Below, piece after piece: positions 48,081-57,829 of a stretch of DNA of 64,000 bases. Position 1 is the stretch's first letter; the number at the start of each line of letters is the position of its first letter. Source of the stretch: Streptomyces sp. 3214.6 (lineage in GTDB: Bacteria; Actinomycetota; Actinomycetes; Streptomycetales; Streptomycetaceae); contig NZ_LT670819.1 of NCBI RefSeq assembly GCF_900129855.1, positions 806,001 through 870,000 on the forward strand, read 5' to 3'. The notes beneath the pieces are model-generated. The model did no database searches. It worked only from the letters and a program-made list of their open reading frames with translations, and had not been told where the DNA came from. The translations under genes and the position numbers were made by a program.

Positions 48081-49378
48081 GCACCCGGCGGGGTGGGAAA
48101 CGGAGGGCACGTCCCGTGGGACGTCGCGTGGTCATCACCGGAATCGGGGTCCTGGCACCGGGAGGGGTCGGCGTCAAGGACTTCTGGAGCCTGCTGAGCG
48201 AGGGCCGCACCGCGACCCGCGGCATCACCTTCTTCGACCCGTCGCAGTTCCGCTCCCGGGTCGCCGCCGAGATCGACTTCTCCCCCGAGGCCCACGGGCT
48301 GACTCCTCAGGAGATCAGGCGGATGGACCGGGCCGCCCAGTTCGTCACCGTCACCACGCGGGAGGCGCTGGCCGACAGCGGGCTGGAGACCGCCGACCTC
48401 GACCCGTGCCGCACCGGCGTCACCATCGGCAGCGCGGTGGGCGCCACCATGAGCCTGGACCAGGAGTACAACGTGGTCAGCGACGGCGGTCGCCTCGACC
48501 CGGTGGACCACACCTACGCCGTACCGCATCTGTACAACCACTTCGTACCCAGCTCCTTCGCCACCGAGGTGGCGTGGGCGGTGGGCGCCGAGGGGCCCAC
48601 CACGGTGGTCTCCACCGGCTGCACCTCGGGTCTGGACGCGGTCGGCCACGCAGTGGACCTGATCCGGGAAGGCTCGGCCGACGTGATGATCGCGGGTGCC
48701 ACGGACGCCCCGATCTCGCCCATCACCGTGGCGTGCTTCGACGCCATCAAGGCGACCACGTCGCGCAACGACGATCCCGAGCACGCGTCCCGGCCGTTCG
48801 ACGGCACCCGCAACGGTTTCGTCCTGGGCGAGGGCTCCGCGGTCTTCGTCCTGGAGGAACGTCAGGCCGCCCTCCGGCGCGGTGCGCGGGTCTACGCGGA
48901 GATCGCGGGATACGCCTCACGCTGCAACGCCTTCCACATGACCGGGCTGCGTCCGGACGGCCGCGAGATGGCCGAGGCGATCCGGATGGCCCTGCACGAG
49001 TCCCGGCTCGGTCCCGAAGACATCGACTACATCAACGCACACGGTTCGGGGACCAAGCAGAACGACCGGCACGAGACCGCCGCCTTCAAGCGGAGCCTCG
49101 GCGAGCACGCCCGGAGCGTGCCCGTCAGCTCCATCAAGTCGATGGTCGGCCACTCGCTCGGCGCGATCGGTTCCATCGAGATCGCGGCGTCGGCGCTCGC
49201 CATCGAGAACAACCTGGTGCCGCCGACCGCCAACCTGCACACCCCGGACCCCGAGTGCGACCTGGACTACGTGCCGCTGACCGCCCGCGAGTGGCGCACC
49301 GACACGGTCCTGACCGTCGGCAGCGGATTCGGCGGATTCCAGAGCGCCATGGTCCTGACCACGGCCGATCGCGGCTGA
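48077..49378 (+). CDS. type II PKS ketosynthase alpha
   Basis: 433 residues, full length. Active-site Cys182 in [16 protein letters not shown], His322 in [13 protein letters not shown] and His359 in [13 protein letters not shown], all catalytic residues present. Together with the CLF and ACP it condenses malonyl units to a poly-beta-ketone chain. Equivalent to UrdA/PgaA/LanA by position in the E-F-A-B-C-D-L order. Confidence 0.96.
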   Translation: MSTRRGGKRRARPVGRRVVITGIGVLAPGGVGVKDFWSLLSEGRTATRGITFFDPSQFRSRVAAEIDFSPEAHGLTPQEIRRMDRAAQFVTVTTREALADSGLETADLDPCRTGVTIGSAVGATMSLDQEYNVVSDGGRLDPVDHTYAVPHLYNHFVPSSFATEVAWAVGAEGPTTVVSTGCTSGLDAVGHAVDLIREGSADVMIAGATDAPISPITVACFDAIKATTSRNDDPEHASRPFDGTRNGFVLGEGSAVFVLEERQAALRRGARVYAEIAGYASRCNAFHMTGLRPDGREMAEAIRMALHESRLGPEDIDYINAHGSGTKQNDRHETAAFKRSLGEHARSVPVSSIKSMVGHSLGAIGSIEIAASALAIENNLVPPTANLHTPDPECDLDYVPLTAREWRTDTVLTVGSGFGGFQSAMVLTTADRG

Positions 49379-49410
49379 CAGCCCACTCGGTGGGCAGAGA
49401 GGAGCACGGC

Positions 49411-50694
49411 GTGACACAGTCAGCGGTGATCACCGGCGTGGGCGTCACCGCCCCCAACGGGCTCGGTGCGAACGAGTACTGGGACGCGACCCGCGCGGGC
49501 CACAGCGGCATCGGACCCATCACCCGCTTCGTCGCGGACGGCTATCCGTCCCGGATCGCGGGTGAGGTCCCGGGCTTCGTGGCGGAAGAACACCTGCCGA
49601 GCCGGCTGATCGCGCAGACCGACCGGATGACCCGGCTGGCACTGCTGGCGGCGGACTGGGCACTGGCGGACGCCGGAATCGCACCGGAGGAACTCCCGGA
49701 GTTCGACGCGGGTGTCATCACCGCGAGCTCGTCCGGCGGATTCGAGTTCGGCGAACGCGAACTGCGCAACCTGTGGAGCAAGGGCGGCGCGCACGTCAGC
49801 GCCTACCAGTCGTTCGCCTGGTTCTACGCGGTCAACACCGGCCAGATCTCCATCCGGCACGGCATGCGCGGTCCCAGCGGGGTCGTCGTCAGCGACCAGG
49901 CCGGCGGTCTGGACGCCCTCGCCCAGGCGCGGCGACAGATCCGCAAGGGCTCCAGCGTCATCGTCTCCGGCGGAGTGGACGCCTCGATCTGCTCGTGGGG
50001 CTGGGTCGCCCAGCTGGCGGGCGGGAGGCTGAGCACCTGCGACGACCCGGCCCGCGCCTATCTGCCGTTCGACGCGGCGGCCGGCGGTCATGTGCCGGGC
50101 GAGGGCGGCGCGATCCTCGTCCTGGAGGACGCCGAGGCGGCCCGCCGGCGCGGGGCCCGGGTGTACGGCGAACTCGCCGGGTACGCGGCGACGTTCGACC
50201 CCGCGCCGGACAGCGGGCGTCCGCCGGGTCTGCGCCGGGCGATCGAACTCGCCCTGGACGACGCACGGTTGGCACCGGACGAGATCGACGTGGTGTTCGC
50301 GGACGCGGCGGCCGTACCCGAGCTCGACCGGGCGGAGGCGGAGGCCCTGAACGCGGTGTTCGGACCGCGCGGGGTGCCGGTGACGGCGCCGAAGACGATG
50401 ACCGGCCGGCTGCACTCGGGAGCGGCGCCCCTGGACGTCGTCGCGGCACTGCTGTCCATCCGGGACCGCACGATCCCGCCCACGGTGAACGTGTCGCCGG
50501 ACCAGGCGTACGAACTCGACCTGGTGACGGACCGGCCCCGCTCCTGCGACGTGCACACCGCGCTGGTGGTGGCACGCGGGCAGGGCGGATTCAACTCGGC
50601 GGTCGTCGTCCGGCGGGCCGACCGGCCGCGGGTGCCGCGCGCTTCCGGGCGCGCCCCCCACGACCCCACACGACAGGGAGTGACCAGTCAATGA
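49411..50694 (+). CDS. chain length factor (KS beta)
   Basis: 427 residues from a GTG at 49411 with GAGAGGAG upstream. The KS Cys is replaced by Gln163 in VVVSDQAGGLDAL, the hallmark of CLFs. The gate region GFEFGERELRNLW has Gly114 and Leu118 where the actinorhodin CLF has Thr112 and Phe116; smaller residues there allow a longer, 20-carbon chain, as expected for angucyclines. Overlaps the ACP start (ATGA). Confidence 0.95.
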   Translation: MTQSAVITGVGVTAPNGLGANEYWDATRAGHSGIGPITRFVADGYPSRIAGEVPGFVAEEHLPSRLIAQTDRMTRLALLAADWALADAGIAPEELPEFDAGVITASSSGGFEFGERELRNLWSKGGAHVSAYQSFAWFYAVNTGQISIRHGMRGPSGVVVSDQAGGLDALAQARRQIRKGSSVIVSGGVDASICSWGWVAQLAGGRLSTCDDPARAYLPFDAAAGGHVPGEGGAILVLEDAEAARRRGARVYGELAGYAATFDPAPDSGRPPGLRRAIELALDDARLAPDEIDVVFADAAAVPELDRAEAEALNAVFGPRGVPVTAPKTMTGRLHSGAAPLDVVAALLSIRDRTIPPTVNVSPDQAYELDLVTDRPRSCDVHTALVVARGQGGFNSAVVVRRADRPRVPRASGRAPHDPTRQGVTSQ

Positions 50695-50960
50695 GCACCC
50701 ACGCATTCACCATCGACGACCTCAAGCGGATCCTGCACACCTCCGCGGGCGTGCCCGAAGGGGTCGACTTCGACGGAGACATCCTCGACACCGCCTTCGA
50801 CAGCCTCGGCTACGAGTCGCTGGCGCTGCTGGAGACCTGCGGCAGCATCGAGCGCGAGTTCGGGGTCAGCATCGACGACGACACGCTGACCATCACGGAC
50901 ACCCCCCGCACTCTGCTGCGGCTCGTCAACGACCAGCTCGTGACCCCAAGCGCGCGCTGA
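50691..50960 (+). CDS. acyl carrier protein
   Basis: 89 residues. The phosphopantetheine Ser38 is in FDSLGYESLALLE, the typical type II PKS DSLG(Y) motif. Acidic, helical, standard length. Carries the growing chain and intermediates. Confidence 0.95.
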   Translation: MSTHAFTIDDLKRILHTSAGVPEGVDFDGDILDTAFDSLGYESLALLETCGSIEREFGVSIDDDTLTITDTPRTLLRLVNDQLVTPSAR

Positions 50961-51028
50961 GCGCGGGCGCCACCACGGACCCGCCGGGCCCGGACCGCAT
51001 CACCACCGATTCAGCACAAGGGGAGCAC

Positions 51029-51814
51029 ATGTCACAGCAAGGCGAGCGGGTCGCTCTGATCACGGGTGCCACCAGCGGCATCGGTCTGGCGGCCGCGCGG
51101 ACCCTGGGCCGGGCCGGGCACCGGGTGTTCATCTGCGCACGGGACGCGCAGAAGGTCGACTCGACGGTCAAGCAGCTTCGGGAGGAGGGGCTGACCGCGG
51201 ACGGCGCGGCCTGCGACGTACGGTCACGGGAGGAGATCGGCGCCCTCGTGCGCACGGTCGTCGACCGGTTCGGCCCGGTGGACGTCCTGGTCAACAACGC
51301 GGGCCGCAGCGGTGGCGGAGTGACCGCGGACATCGCGGACGACCTGTGGTTCGACGTCATCGACACCAATCTCAACAGCGTCTTCCTGGTCACCCGGGAA
51401 GTACTGACGACCGGCGGCATGCGGCAGAAGTCCCGTGGCCGGATCATCAACATCGCCTCCACCGCGGGCAAGCAGGGCGTGGTCCTGGGCGCCCCCTACT
51501 CGGCGTCCAAGCACGGCGTGGTCGGCTTCACCAAGGCGCTGGGCAACGAGTTGGCGCCGACCGGCATCACGGTCAACGCGGTCTGCCCCGGCTATGTCGA
51601 GACACCCATGGCGCAGCGGGTCCGGCAGGGATACGCGGCGGCCTACGACACCAGCGAGGAGGCCATCCTCGAGAAGTTCCAGACCAAGATCCCGCTCGGC
51701 CGCTACTCCACACCGGAGGAGGTCGCCGGGCTCGTCGGCTACCTGGCCACCGACACCGCCGCCTCCATCACCGCGCAGGCCCTGAACGTCTGCGGCGGGC
51801 TCGGCAACTTCTGA
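51029..51814 (+). CDS. polyketide C-9 ketoreductase
   Basis: 261 residues, SDR. NADPH motif TGATSGIG at 12-19; catalytic Asn114, Ser144, Tyr157 and Lys161 (IASTAGKQG, APYSASKHG). The stereocontrol loop reads AGRSGGG, with Ser where the actinorhodin ketoreductase has Pro94. Equivalent to UrdD/LanD/ActIII; reduces the C-9 carbonyl of the nascent decaketide after the first ring closes. GGGGAG before the ATG. Confidence 0.93.
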   Translation: MSQQGERVALITGATSGIGLAAARTLGRAGHRVFICARDAQKVDSTVKQLREEGLTADGAACDVRSREEIGALVRTVVDRFGPVDVLVNNAGRSGGGVTADIADDLWFDVIDTNLNSVFLVTREVLTTGGMRQKSRGRIINIASTAGKQGVVLGAPYSASKHGVVGFTKALGNELAPTGITVNAVCPGYVETPMAQRVRQGYAAAYDTSEEAILEKFQTKIPLGRYSTPEEVAGLVGYLATDTAASITAQALNVCGGLGNF

Positions 51815-51884
51815 TCCGCCCCGGCCGGCAGACACCCGGCATCGCACGGGACACCACCGGCATCGACCAGCAAGGAGTGAGCAC

Positions 51885-52829
51885 ATGTCGCAGAAGGGCC
51901 TGCGCGAGGTCGAGCACGACATCACCATCGACGCCCCGGCGGACGCCGTCTACCGGCTCATCGCCGAGGTGGAGAACTGGCCGCGGATCTTTCCGCCGAC
52001 CATCTATGTCGAGCACGTCGAGCGAAGTGAGCGCGAGGAACGCATCGAGATCTGGGCGACGGCCAATGGCGAGGCGAAGAACTGGACGTCACGCCGCACC
52101 CTGGACCCGGACGGGTCGCGCATCACCTTCCGCCAGGAGGTCTCCACCCCGCCGGTCGCGGCGATGGGCGGGTCCTGGATCGTCGAGCCGCTGTCCGGTG
52201 CCTCCTCGCGGGTGCGGCTGCTGCACGACTACCGGGCGGTCGACGACGGCCCCGAGGGCCTGCGGTGGATCGACGAGGCGGTCGACCGCAACTCGCGCTC
52301 GGAGCTGGCGGCGCTGAAGTCGAACATCGAACTCGCCCACGCCTCCGAGGAGTCGACTTTCTCCTTCGAGGACACCGTGCTCATCGCCGGATCCGGCAAG
52401 GACGCCTACGACTTCATCAACGAGGCCGGCCTGTGGGTGGAGCGGCTGCCGCACGTGGCGTCGGTCCGCTTCACCGAGGACACGCCGGGACTTCAGGTCC
52501 TGGAGATGGACACCCGGGCCAAGGACGGTTCCACACACACCACCAAGTCGTACCGGGTGGCGTTCCCGCACCAGAAGATCGCCTACAAGCAGGTCACGCT
52601 GCCCGCGCTGATGACCCTGCACACCGGCCTGTGGACGTTCACCGAACAGGACGGGGGCATCGCCGCCACCTCGCAGCACACGGTCGTCCTCAACACGGAC
52701 AACATCGCGCGGATCCTCGGGACCGAGGCGACGGTCGCGGACGCCCGGGAGTACGTGCGCTCCGCGCTGAGCACCAACAGCCGGGCGACCCTGGGCCACG
52801 CCAAGGACTACGCCGAGCAGCGGGCCTGA
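51885..52829 (+). CDS. didomain aromatase/cyclase
   Basis: 314 residues, two START-like halves: about 5-150 (VEHDITIDAPADAVYRLIAE, ENWPRIFPP) and about 165-310 (FEDTVLIAGSGKDAYDFINE, LWVERLPHV). Didomain ARO/CYCs act with C-9-reducing systems to aromatise the first ring (UrdL/PgaL/ActVII group). Begins 70 bp after the ketoreductase with AGGAGTGAG upstream. Confidence 0.93.
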   Translation: MSQKGLREVEHDITIDAPADAVYRLIAEVENWPRIFPPTIYVEHVERSEREERIEIWATANGEAKNWTSRRTLDPDGSRITFRQEVSTPPVAAMGGSWIVEPLSGASSRVRLLHDYRAVDDGPEGLRWIDEAVDRNSRSELAALKSNIELAHASEESTFSFEDTVLIAGSGKDAYDFINEAGLWVERLPHVASVRFTEDTPGLQVLEMDTRAKDGSTHTTKSYRVAFPHQKIAYKQVTLPALMTLHTGLWTFTEQDGGIAATSQHTVVLNTDNIARILGTEATVADAREYVRSALSTNSRATLGHAKDYAEQRA

Positions 52830-52831
52830 GC

Positions 52832-54343
52832 ATGACCGAGGAGTACGAACGCACCCAGGTGATCGTGGTCGGCGCGGGCCCGGTCGGGCTCATGCTGGCC
52901 GCGGAACTGCGGCTGGGCGGCGCCGACGTGATCGTCCTGGAGAAGCTGCCCGCACCCACCACCGAGTCGCGCGCCTCCACCCTGCACGCCCGCACGATGG
53001 AACTGTTCGACAGCCGCGGCCTGCTCGACGAGCTGGGTCCGGTGCCGAACGACACCCGGGGTCATTTCGGCGGGGTCCCGCTGGACCTCACCGCGCCCGG
53101 CAGCCATCCGGGCCAGTGGAAGGTGCCGCAGGACCGTACGGAGGCACTGCTCGGTTCCTGGGCGCACCGGCTCGGCGCCGATGTCCGGCGGGGGCACGAG
53201 GTGACCGCGCTGACCGTGTCCGACGACTTCGTCGAGGTCGAGGCCGTGGGGCCGGCGGGCCCGGTGCGGCTGCGCGCCCTGTGCGTGGTCGGCTGCGACG
53301 GTGAGCACAGTACGGTCCGCGCTCTGGCGGGCCTGGACTTCCCCGGCAGCGACGCCACCCGCGAGCTGATCCGGGCGGACGTGGCGGGCATCGACGTACC
53401 CGACCGCCGGTTCGAGCGGCTGGAGGGCGGGCTGGCCATCGCGGCCCGGCGCGGCGACGGCGTGACACGGATCATGGTGCACGAGTTCGGCCGCGTCGCG
53501 GCGCCCCGCGCCTCGGCCCCCGGATTCACCGAGCTGGCCACCGTGTGGAAGCGGGTCACCGGCGAGGACGTCAGCGGGGGCGCACCACTGTGGATCAACG
53601 CCTTCGGCGATGTGTCCCGGCAGGCCGTGCGCTACCGCGACGGGCGGGTCCTGCTGGCCGGGGACGCCGCCCACGCCCAGATGCCGATCGGCGGCCAGGC
53701 CCTCAATCTGGGGCTCCAGGACGCCGTCAATCTGGGCTGGAAGCTGGCCGTGCAGGTGTCCCGCAAGGGGTCGCCCGGGCTGCTGGACAGCTACCACGAC
53801 GAACGTCACGCGGTGGGCCGCCGGGTGTTGTCCGGGATCCGGGCCCAGGCGCTGTTGCTGCTGTCCGGCCCGCAGGTCGAGCCGCTGCGCGCGGTCGTCG
53901 GCGAACTGGTGCGCGACGAGGACGTCCGCCGGCATCTGGCGGCCACCATCAGCGGCCTGGACATCCGCTACGACGTCGGCCCGGGCACCCATCCGCTGCT
54001 GGGCGGACGGATCCCTCCCACCCTCCTGGACCGCGGTGCGGACGGGAGGGTGAGTACCACTCGACTGCTGCGCACCGGGCGCGGACTGCTGCTCGATCTC
54101 TCCGGCGACCGGGACCGGGCCGACCGGCTGGCCGCCGTGGCCGCGCCGTGGCGGGACCGGCTGCGCATCGTGGCCGCCGCCGTGCCCGGCGACGGCGACC
54201 TGTCCGACGTCGGCGCCGTGCTCGTGCGGCCGGACGGACACATCGTCTGGACCGACTCCGACGGAACGAGTCCCGAGGCCGCGCTCTGCCGCTGGCTCGG
54301 GTTGCCCGACACCGAACACCCCATCCCTGGAGGACTTTCATGA
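52832..54343 (+). CDS. FAD-dependent oxygenase, PgaM/UrdM oxygenase-half-like
   Basis: 503 residues, about the same fold as the first oxygenase: VVGAGPVGLMLAAELRLGG, LCVVGCDGEHSTVRALAGL and GRVLLAGDAAHAQMPIGGQ. In gaudimycin and urdamycin clusters this position holds a fused oxygenase-reductase (PgaM, UrdM); here the oxygenase ends and a separate SDR starts with an ATGA overlap. It is expected to catalyse 12b- or later hydroxylation, or a 2,3-dehydration step, on the angucycline. Confidence 0.88.
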   Translation: MTEEYERTQVIVVGAGPVGLMLAAELRLGGADVIVLEKLPAPTTESRASTLHARTMELFDSRGLLDELGPVPNDTRGHFGGVPLDLTAPGSHPGQWKVPQDRTEALLGSWAHRLGADVRRGHEVTALTVSDDFVEVEAVGPAGPVRLRALCVVGCDGEHSTVRALAGLDFPGSDATRELIRADVAGIDVPDRRFERLEGGLAIAARRGDGVTRIMVHEFGRVAAPRASAPGFTELATVWKRVTGEDVSGGAPLWINAFGDVSRQAVRYRDGRVLLAGDAAHAQMPIGGQALNLGLQDAVNLGWKLAVQVSRKGSPGLLDSYHDERHAVGRRVLSGIRAQALLLLSGPQVEPLRAVVGELVRDEDVRRHLAATISGLDIRYDVGPGTHPLLGGRIPPTLLDRGADGRVSTTRLLRTGRGLLLDLSGDRDRADRLAAVAAPWRDRLRIVAAAVPGDGDLSDVGAVLVRPDGHIVWTDSDGTSPEAALCRWLGLPDTEHPIPGGLS

Positions 54344-55101
54344 GCAGGCTTGCCGGCAAGACCGCCCTTGTCACGGGTTCGAGCCGAGGGATCGGCCGGG
54401 CGACCGCCGAGCGCCTGGCGCGCGACGGCGCATTGGTCGCCGTGCACTACAACAGCGACGACGTGGCGGCCGGGAAGGTCGTCGCCGGTATCGCCGAGGC
54501 GGGCGGCCGGGCCTTCTCCGTCCAGGCCGAACTCGGTGTGGACGGCGATGTCGACGCGCTCTTCGCGGGCCTGGAGACCGGCTTCGAGGAGCACGGCGCG
54601 AGCGGGCTCGACATCCTGGTGAACAACGCGGGCGTGATGGGCGGCGTGCCGCCCGAGGAGGTGACCCCGGAGATCTTCGACCGGCTGGTCGCGGTCAACG
54701 CCAAGGCTCCGTTCTTCATCGTGCAGCGCGCGCTGGGAGTGCTGAACGACGGCGGCCGCATCATCAACATCTCCTCGGGGCTGACCCGCTTCGCCAACCC
54801 ACAGGAAGTCTCCTACGCCATGACCAAGGGCGCGATCGAGCAGCTCAGCCTGCATTTCGCCAAGCACCTGGCCGGCCGCGGCATCACCGTGAACTCGGTG
54901 GCTCCCGGCATCACGAACAACGGCACCCCGGTCTTCGACATCCCCGAGGTGGTCGAGCAGATGGCGGCGCTGTCGGCGTTCAACCGGGTCGGCGAGACCC
55001 GGGACGTCGCCGACGTGGTGGCGTTCCTGGCCTCCGACGACTCCCGCTGGATCACAGGTTCCTGCCTCGACGCCAGCGGCGGCACCCTGCTCGGCGGCTG
55101 A
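54340..55101 (+). CDS. SDR reductase, LanV/CabV/UrdM-reductase-half-like
   Basis: 253 residues. NADPH motif TGSSRGIG at about 12-19; catalytic Ser in INISSGLTRF and Tyr/Lys in VSYAMTKGAIEQL. The context after an UrdM-like oxygenase makes it the angucycline C-6 ketoreductase (LanV, CabV, or the reductase half of UrdM/PgaM). Its own GGAGGA ribosome site lies inside the oxygenase gene, so both proteins are made in near-equal amounts from overlapping frames. Confidence 0.88.
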   Translation: MSRLAGKTALVTGSSRGIGRATAERLARDGALVAVHYNSDDVAAGKVVAGIAEAGGRAFSVQAELGVDGDVDALFAGLETGFEEHGASGLDILVNNAGVMGGVPPEEVTPEIFDRLVAVNAKAPFFIVQRALGVLNDGGRIINISSGLTRFANPQEVSYAMTKGAIEQLSLHFAKHLAGRGITVNSVAPGITNNGTPVFDIPEVVEQMAALSAFNRVGETRDVADVVAFLASDDSRWITGSCLDASGGTLLGG

Positions 55102-55169
55102 CGGCGCTACCCGGGCACCGGGCGGTCGATCCGGCCCGGCGCGGCGACGACGAGAGGGCGAGCACGCGC

Positions 55170-56618
55170 ATGACCACCGACAGGGCCGCCACGGCCGACT
55201 CCACCGGGACCGTCTTCGCACGGGGCCTGCTGTTCGTGCTGTCCGGCAACATGCTCCTCGACGCCCTGGAGGTGTCGGTGGCCGTGGTCGCCCTGCCGTC
55301 GATCGGCGCCGACCTCGGCCTGTCGCTCACCGCCCTGGGATGGGTGGTCAGCGGCTTCGCCCTGGGCTTCGGCGGCCTGCTGCTCCCTTCGGGGCGGCTG
55401 GTCGCCGTGCTGGGCCGGCGCAGGGTGTACCTGGCGGCCTTGGCGGTGTTCGCCGCCGCCTCCGTGCTGGGCGCTCTGGCGACGAGCGGGCCACTGCTGA
55501 TCGCCGGACGGTTGGTGAAGGGCTGCTGCGCCGCGCTCACCGCGCCCACCGGGCTCACCATCATCGCGGACGCCTTTCCGGCGGGTCCGGCGCGCAACCG
55601 GGCGGTGTCCGTCTACTCGCTGTTCGGAGCGGGCGGGTTCTCGGCCGGGCTCGTTCTGTCGGGGCTGCTGACCGAGGTGAGCTGGCGCTGGACGTTCCTG
55701 TTCCCGGGGCCTGTCGCCCTGGTGCTGTTCCTGTTCGGGCTGCGGCTGATCCCGGGCCGGGCCCCCGGCGAGGAATACGCGCCGCGAGCGCACGGAGCCG
55801 TCCGTCGCCACGACGTGCCGGGTGCCGTCACCTCCATCGGCGCCCTTGTCGCGCTGGCCTGGGCGCTCACCCGGGGGCCCGGTGCCGGGTGGGCGGACCC
55901 ACTGACGCTGACGGGGCTGTCGGCGGCCGTGACTCTGGGCGTGACGTTCGCGCGGATCGAGCGGACCGCACCACGGCCGCTGCTGCCCACCGCGCTTCTC
56001 GCCCATCGGCCGCTGCTGTGGTCGGCGCTCGGGGCCGCGGCGCTCAACGGTTCGTATCTGGGCTTCCTGTTCGTCGTGACCTTCGACCTCCAGTCCGGTC
56101 AGGGCTGGTCGCCGCTCGCCACCGGTCTGGGGCTGCTGCCGACGAGTCTGCCGCTGGCGGTGGCCGTGGCGACGGGGCTCTCCGGGCGGCTGGTGGGCCG
56201 GTTCGGACCGGCCCGGCTGATCGCGCTGGGCGCCTGGGCGCCGCCAGCCGGATATCTGTGGTACCTGCTGGTCGGCGACCACGCCTCCTACCCGTCCTCG
56301 ACGCTCCCGGCTGTGCTGCTGGTGGGGCTGGGCTTCGTCCTGCAGTTCGCGGCGCTCAACACCCAGGCCATGTCCGGTCTGCGGCACGCCGATCGCGGCA
56401 CGGCCGGCGCCGTGTACCAGACCTCGGTGCAGGTGGCGGGCGCCCTGACGACCGCGCTGGTGGCGTCGCTGCTCGCCGCGGGTGCGCACGGGGCACGGCG
56501 CACCGCGCTCATCCTCGTGACCTCGGTCGCGGTGGCCGGGTTCGCGGTCGCCGTGGCCGCGAGGGCGCCCGCCCGCCGGGCGGGACCGACGGCCGCACCT
56601 GAGCGCCCAGACAACTGA
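55170..56618 (+). CDS. DHA2-type MFS exporter
   Basis: 482 residues, about 14 transmembrane helices. Motif-A region LVAVLGRRRVYLAALAV at about 77-93; antiporter-like GGFSAGLVLSGLLTEVSWRW at about 156-175. Resembles UrdJ/LanJ-type exporters that give self-resistance to the angucycline. Starts 68 bp after the SDR on the same strand. Confidence 0.88.
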   Translation: MTTDRAATADSTGTVFARGLLFVLSGNMLLDALEVSVAVVALPSIGADLGLSLTALGWVVSGFALGFGGLLLPSGRLVAVLGRRRVYLAALAVFAAASVLGALATSGPLLIAGRLVKGCCAALTAPTGLTIIADAFPAGPARNRAVSVYSLFGAGGFSAGLVLSGLLTEVSWRWTFLFPGPVALVLFLFGLRLIPGRAPGEEYAPRAHGAVRRHDVPGAVTSIGALVALAWALTRGPGAGWADPLTLTGLSAAVTLGVTFARIERTAPRPLLPTALLAHRPLLWSALGAAALNGSYLGFLFVVTFDLQSGQGWSPLATGLGLLPTSLPLAVAVATGLSGRLVGRFGPARLIALGAWAPPAGYLWYLLVGDHASYPSSTLPAVLLVGLGFVLQFAALNTQAMSGLRHADRGTAGAVYQTSVQVAGALTTALVASLLAAGAHGARRTALILVTSVAVAGFAVAVAARAPARRAGPTAAPERPDN

Positions 56619-56735
56619 CGGATCATCACCGACCTTGCTCCACAGGCTGCTTGCCACCTCGGCACCGTTCCGGCAACGCCGCCGCGCGCCATCAGCGCAA
56701 CCGAGCCCGTTCCCACACCGTTCGAGAGGAAGACC

Positions 56736-57311
56736 GTGTCCGACATCGTTCCGCTGAATCTGGCCGTCATCGTGGGAAGCACCCGTTCGGGGCGGATCGG
56801 GCCCCGCGTGGCGGCCTGGCTGGCCGACCGGGCCGGCGACCACGACGACCTCCGCGTCGACGTGATCGACCTGGCCGAGGCCGCCCTTCCGAGCGACCTC
56901 GACGCCTCCTCCCCGCAGGTCACCGCGTTGGCGCCACGACTGGCCCGGGCGGACGCCTTCGTGGTGGTGACGCCCGAGTACAACCACAGCTTCCCCGCTC
57001 CGTTGAAGACCGCGATCGACTGCTTCCGTACCGAGTGGCAGGCCAAGCCGTTGGGCTTCGTGTCGTACGGCGGCGTATCCGGCGGCCTGCGGGCGGTGGA
57101 GCAACTGCGTCAGGTGTTCGCCGAGACGCACACCGTCGGCGTGCGCGACACCGTCAGCTTCCACAACGTCTGGGAGCAGATGGGCGAGCAGGGTGAGTTC
57201 CCGGTGGAGCCCGCGGGCTGCGACGCCGCCGCCAAGACCATGCTCGACCAGCTCGTGTGGTGGGCGCGCACCCTTCGCGCCGGCCGCCAGGCCCACCCCT
57301 ACAGCGTCTGA
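56736..57311 (+). CDS. NAD(P)H-dependent FMN reductase
   Basis: 191 residues, flavodoxin-like. FMN-binding VGSTRSGRIGPRVAAWL at about 14-30 and VVTPEYNHSFPAPLKTAID at about 76-94. Supplies reduced flavin to two-component oxygenases, as LanZ4- or JadY-type proteins do in related clusters. GTG start after GAGAGGAAG. A likely partner oxygenase is not next to it; the distant tandem-ABM protein is one candidate. Confidence 0.85.
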   Translation: MSDIVPLNLAVIVGSTRSGRIGPRVAAWLADRAGDHDDLRVDVIDLAEAALPSDLDASSPQVTALAPRLARADAFVVVTPEYNHSFPAPLKTAIDCFRTEWQAKPLGFVSYGGVSGGLRAVEQLRQVFAETHTVGVRDTVSFHNVWEQMGEQGEFPVEPAGCDAAAKTMLDQLVWWARTLRAGRQAHPYSV

Positions 57312-57355
57312 CCCCAGCCCGCTCCGACCGCCACACCAACGCCGAGGGGGGACAC

Positions 57356-57829
57356 GTGCCGACAACCGGCCTGCTCCAGCCTTTCCCAGCCCCGTCCGAA
57401 CACCGTGCCGACGCCACCGTCCGCGTCCGTGACGTCGTGGACGTCGTGGTCGTCGTGCCCGGCCTCGGAGATCCCGCCGACGCCGGCGGTAACACCGGGA
57501 CGCCGTCCGGCGCCGCGACCCCTCCCCCGGCCGCGGCGCCGGACACGGCCGAGGTCGCGCCGGTCGCGGCCGGCACCGCGCCCGCCGCCCAGGGACCGCA
57601 CCCCGTCACCGAACTGGTCCGCGTGCACCGGGGCCGGCCCACCGCCGAGGAACTGGCGGCCGTGATCACCGTGTTGCTCGCACGCTCGAACGCAGCCGGC
57701 CCCGTCGAGCACGCCCCACCGCGGTCCGCCCCACGCTGGCGCCGGCACGACCGCGGGCTCGGCTACCGCACCGCCCACAGCTGGCAGTCGACCCGGCGTC
57801 CTCGGCGCGCGGAACGGGGAGCGCTGTGA
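57356..57829 (+). CDS. acyl-CoA carboxylase epsilon-subunit-like protein
   Basis: About 157 residues. The C-terminal ~60 match the epsilon/AccE core: VRVHRGRPTAEELAAVITVL, then RWRRHDRGLGYRTAHSWQ. The N-terminal 90 residues are an Ala/Pro/Val-rich extension. The small subunit boosts malonyl-CoA-forming carboxylase. GTG at 57356 after a GGGGGG-type ribosome site; ends by GTGA overlap with the glycosyltransferase. No alpha or beta subunit gene is visible in the window. Confidence 0.75.
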   Translation: MPTTGLLQPFPAPSEHRADATVRVRDVVDVVVVVPGLGDPADAGGNTGTPSGAATPPPAAAPDTAEVAPVAAGTAPAAQGPHPVTELVRVHRGRPTAEELAAVITVLLARSNAAGPVEHAPPRSAPRWRRHDRGLGYRTAHSWQSTRRPRRAERGAL

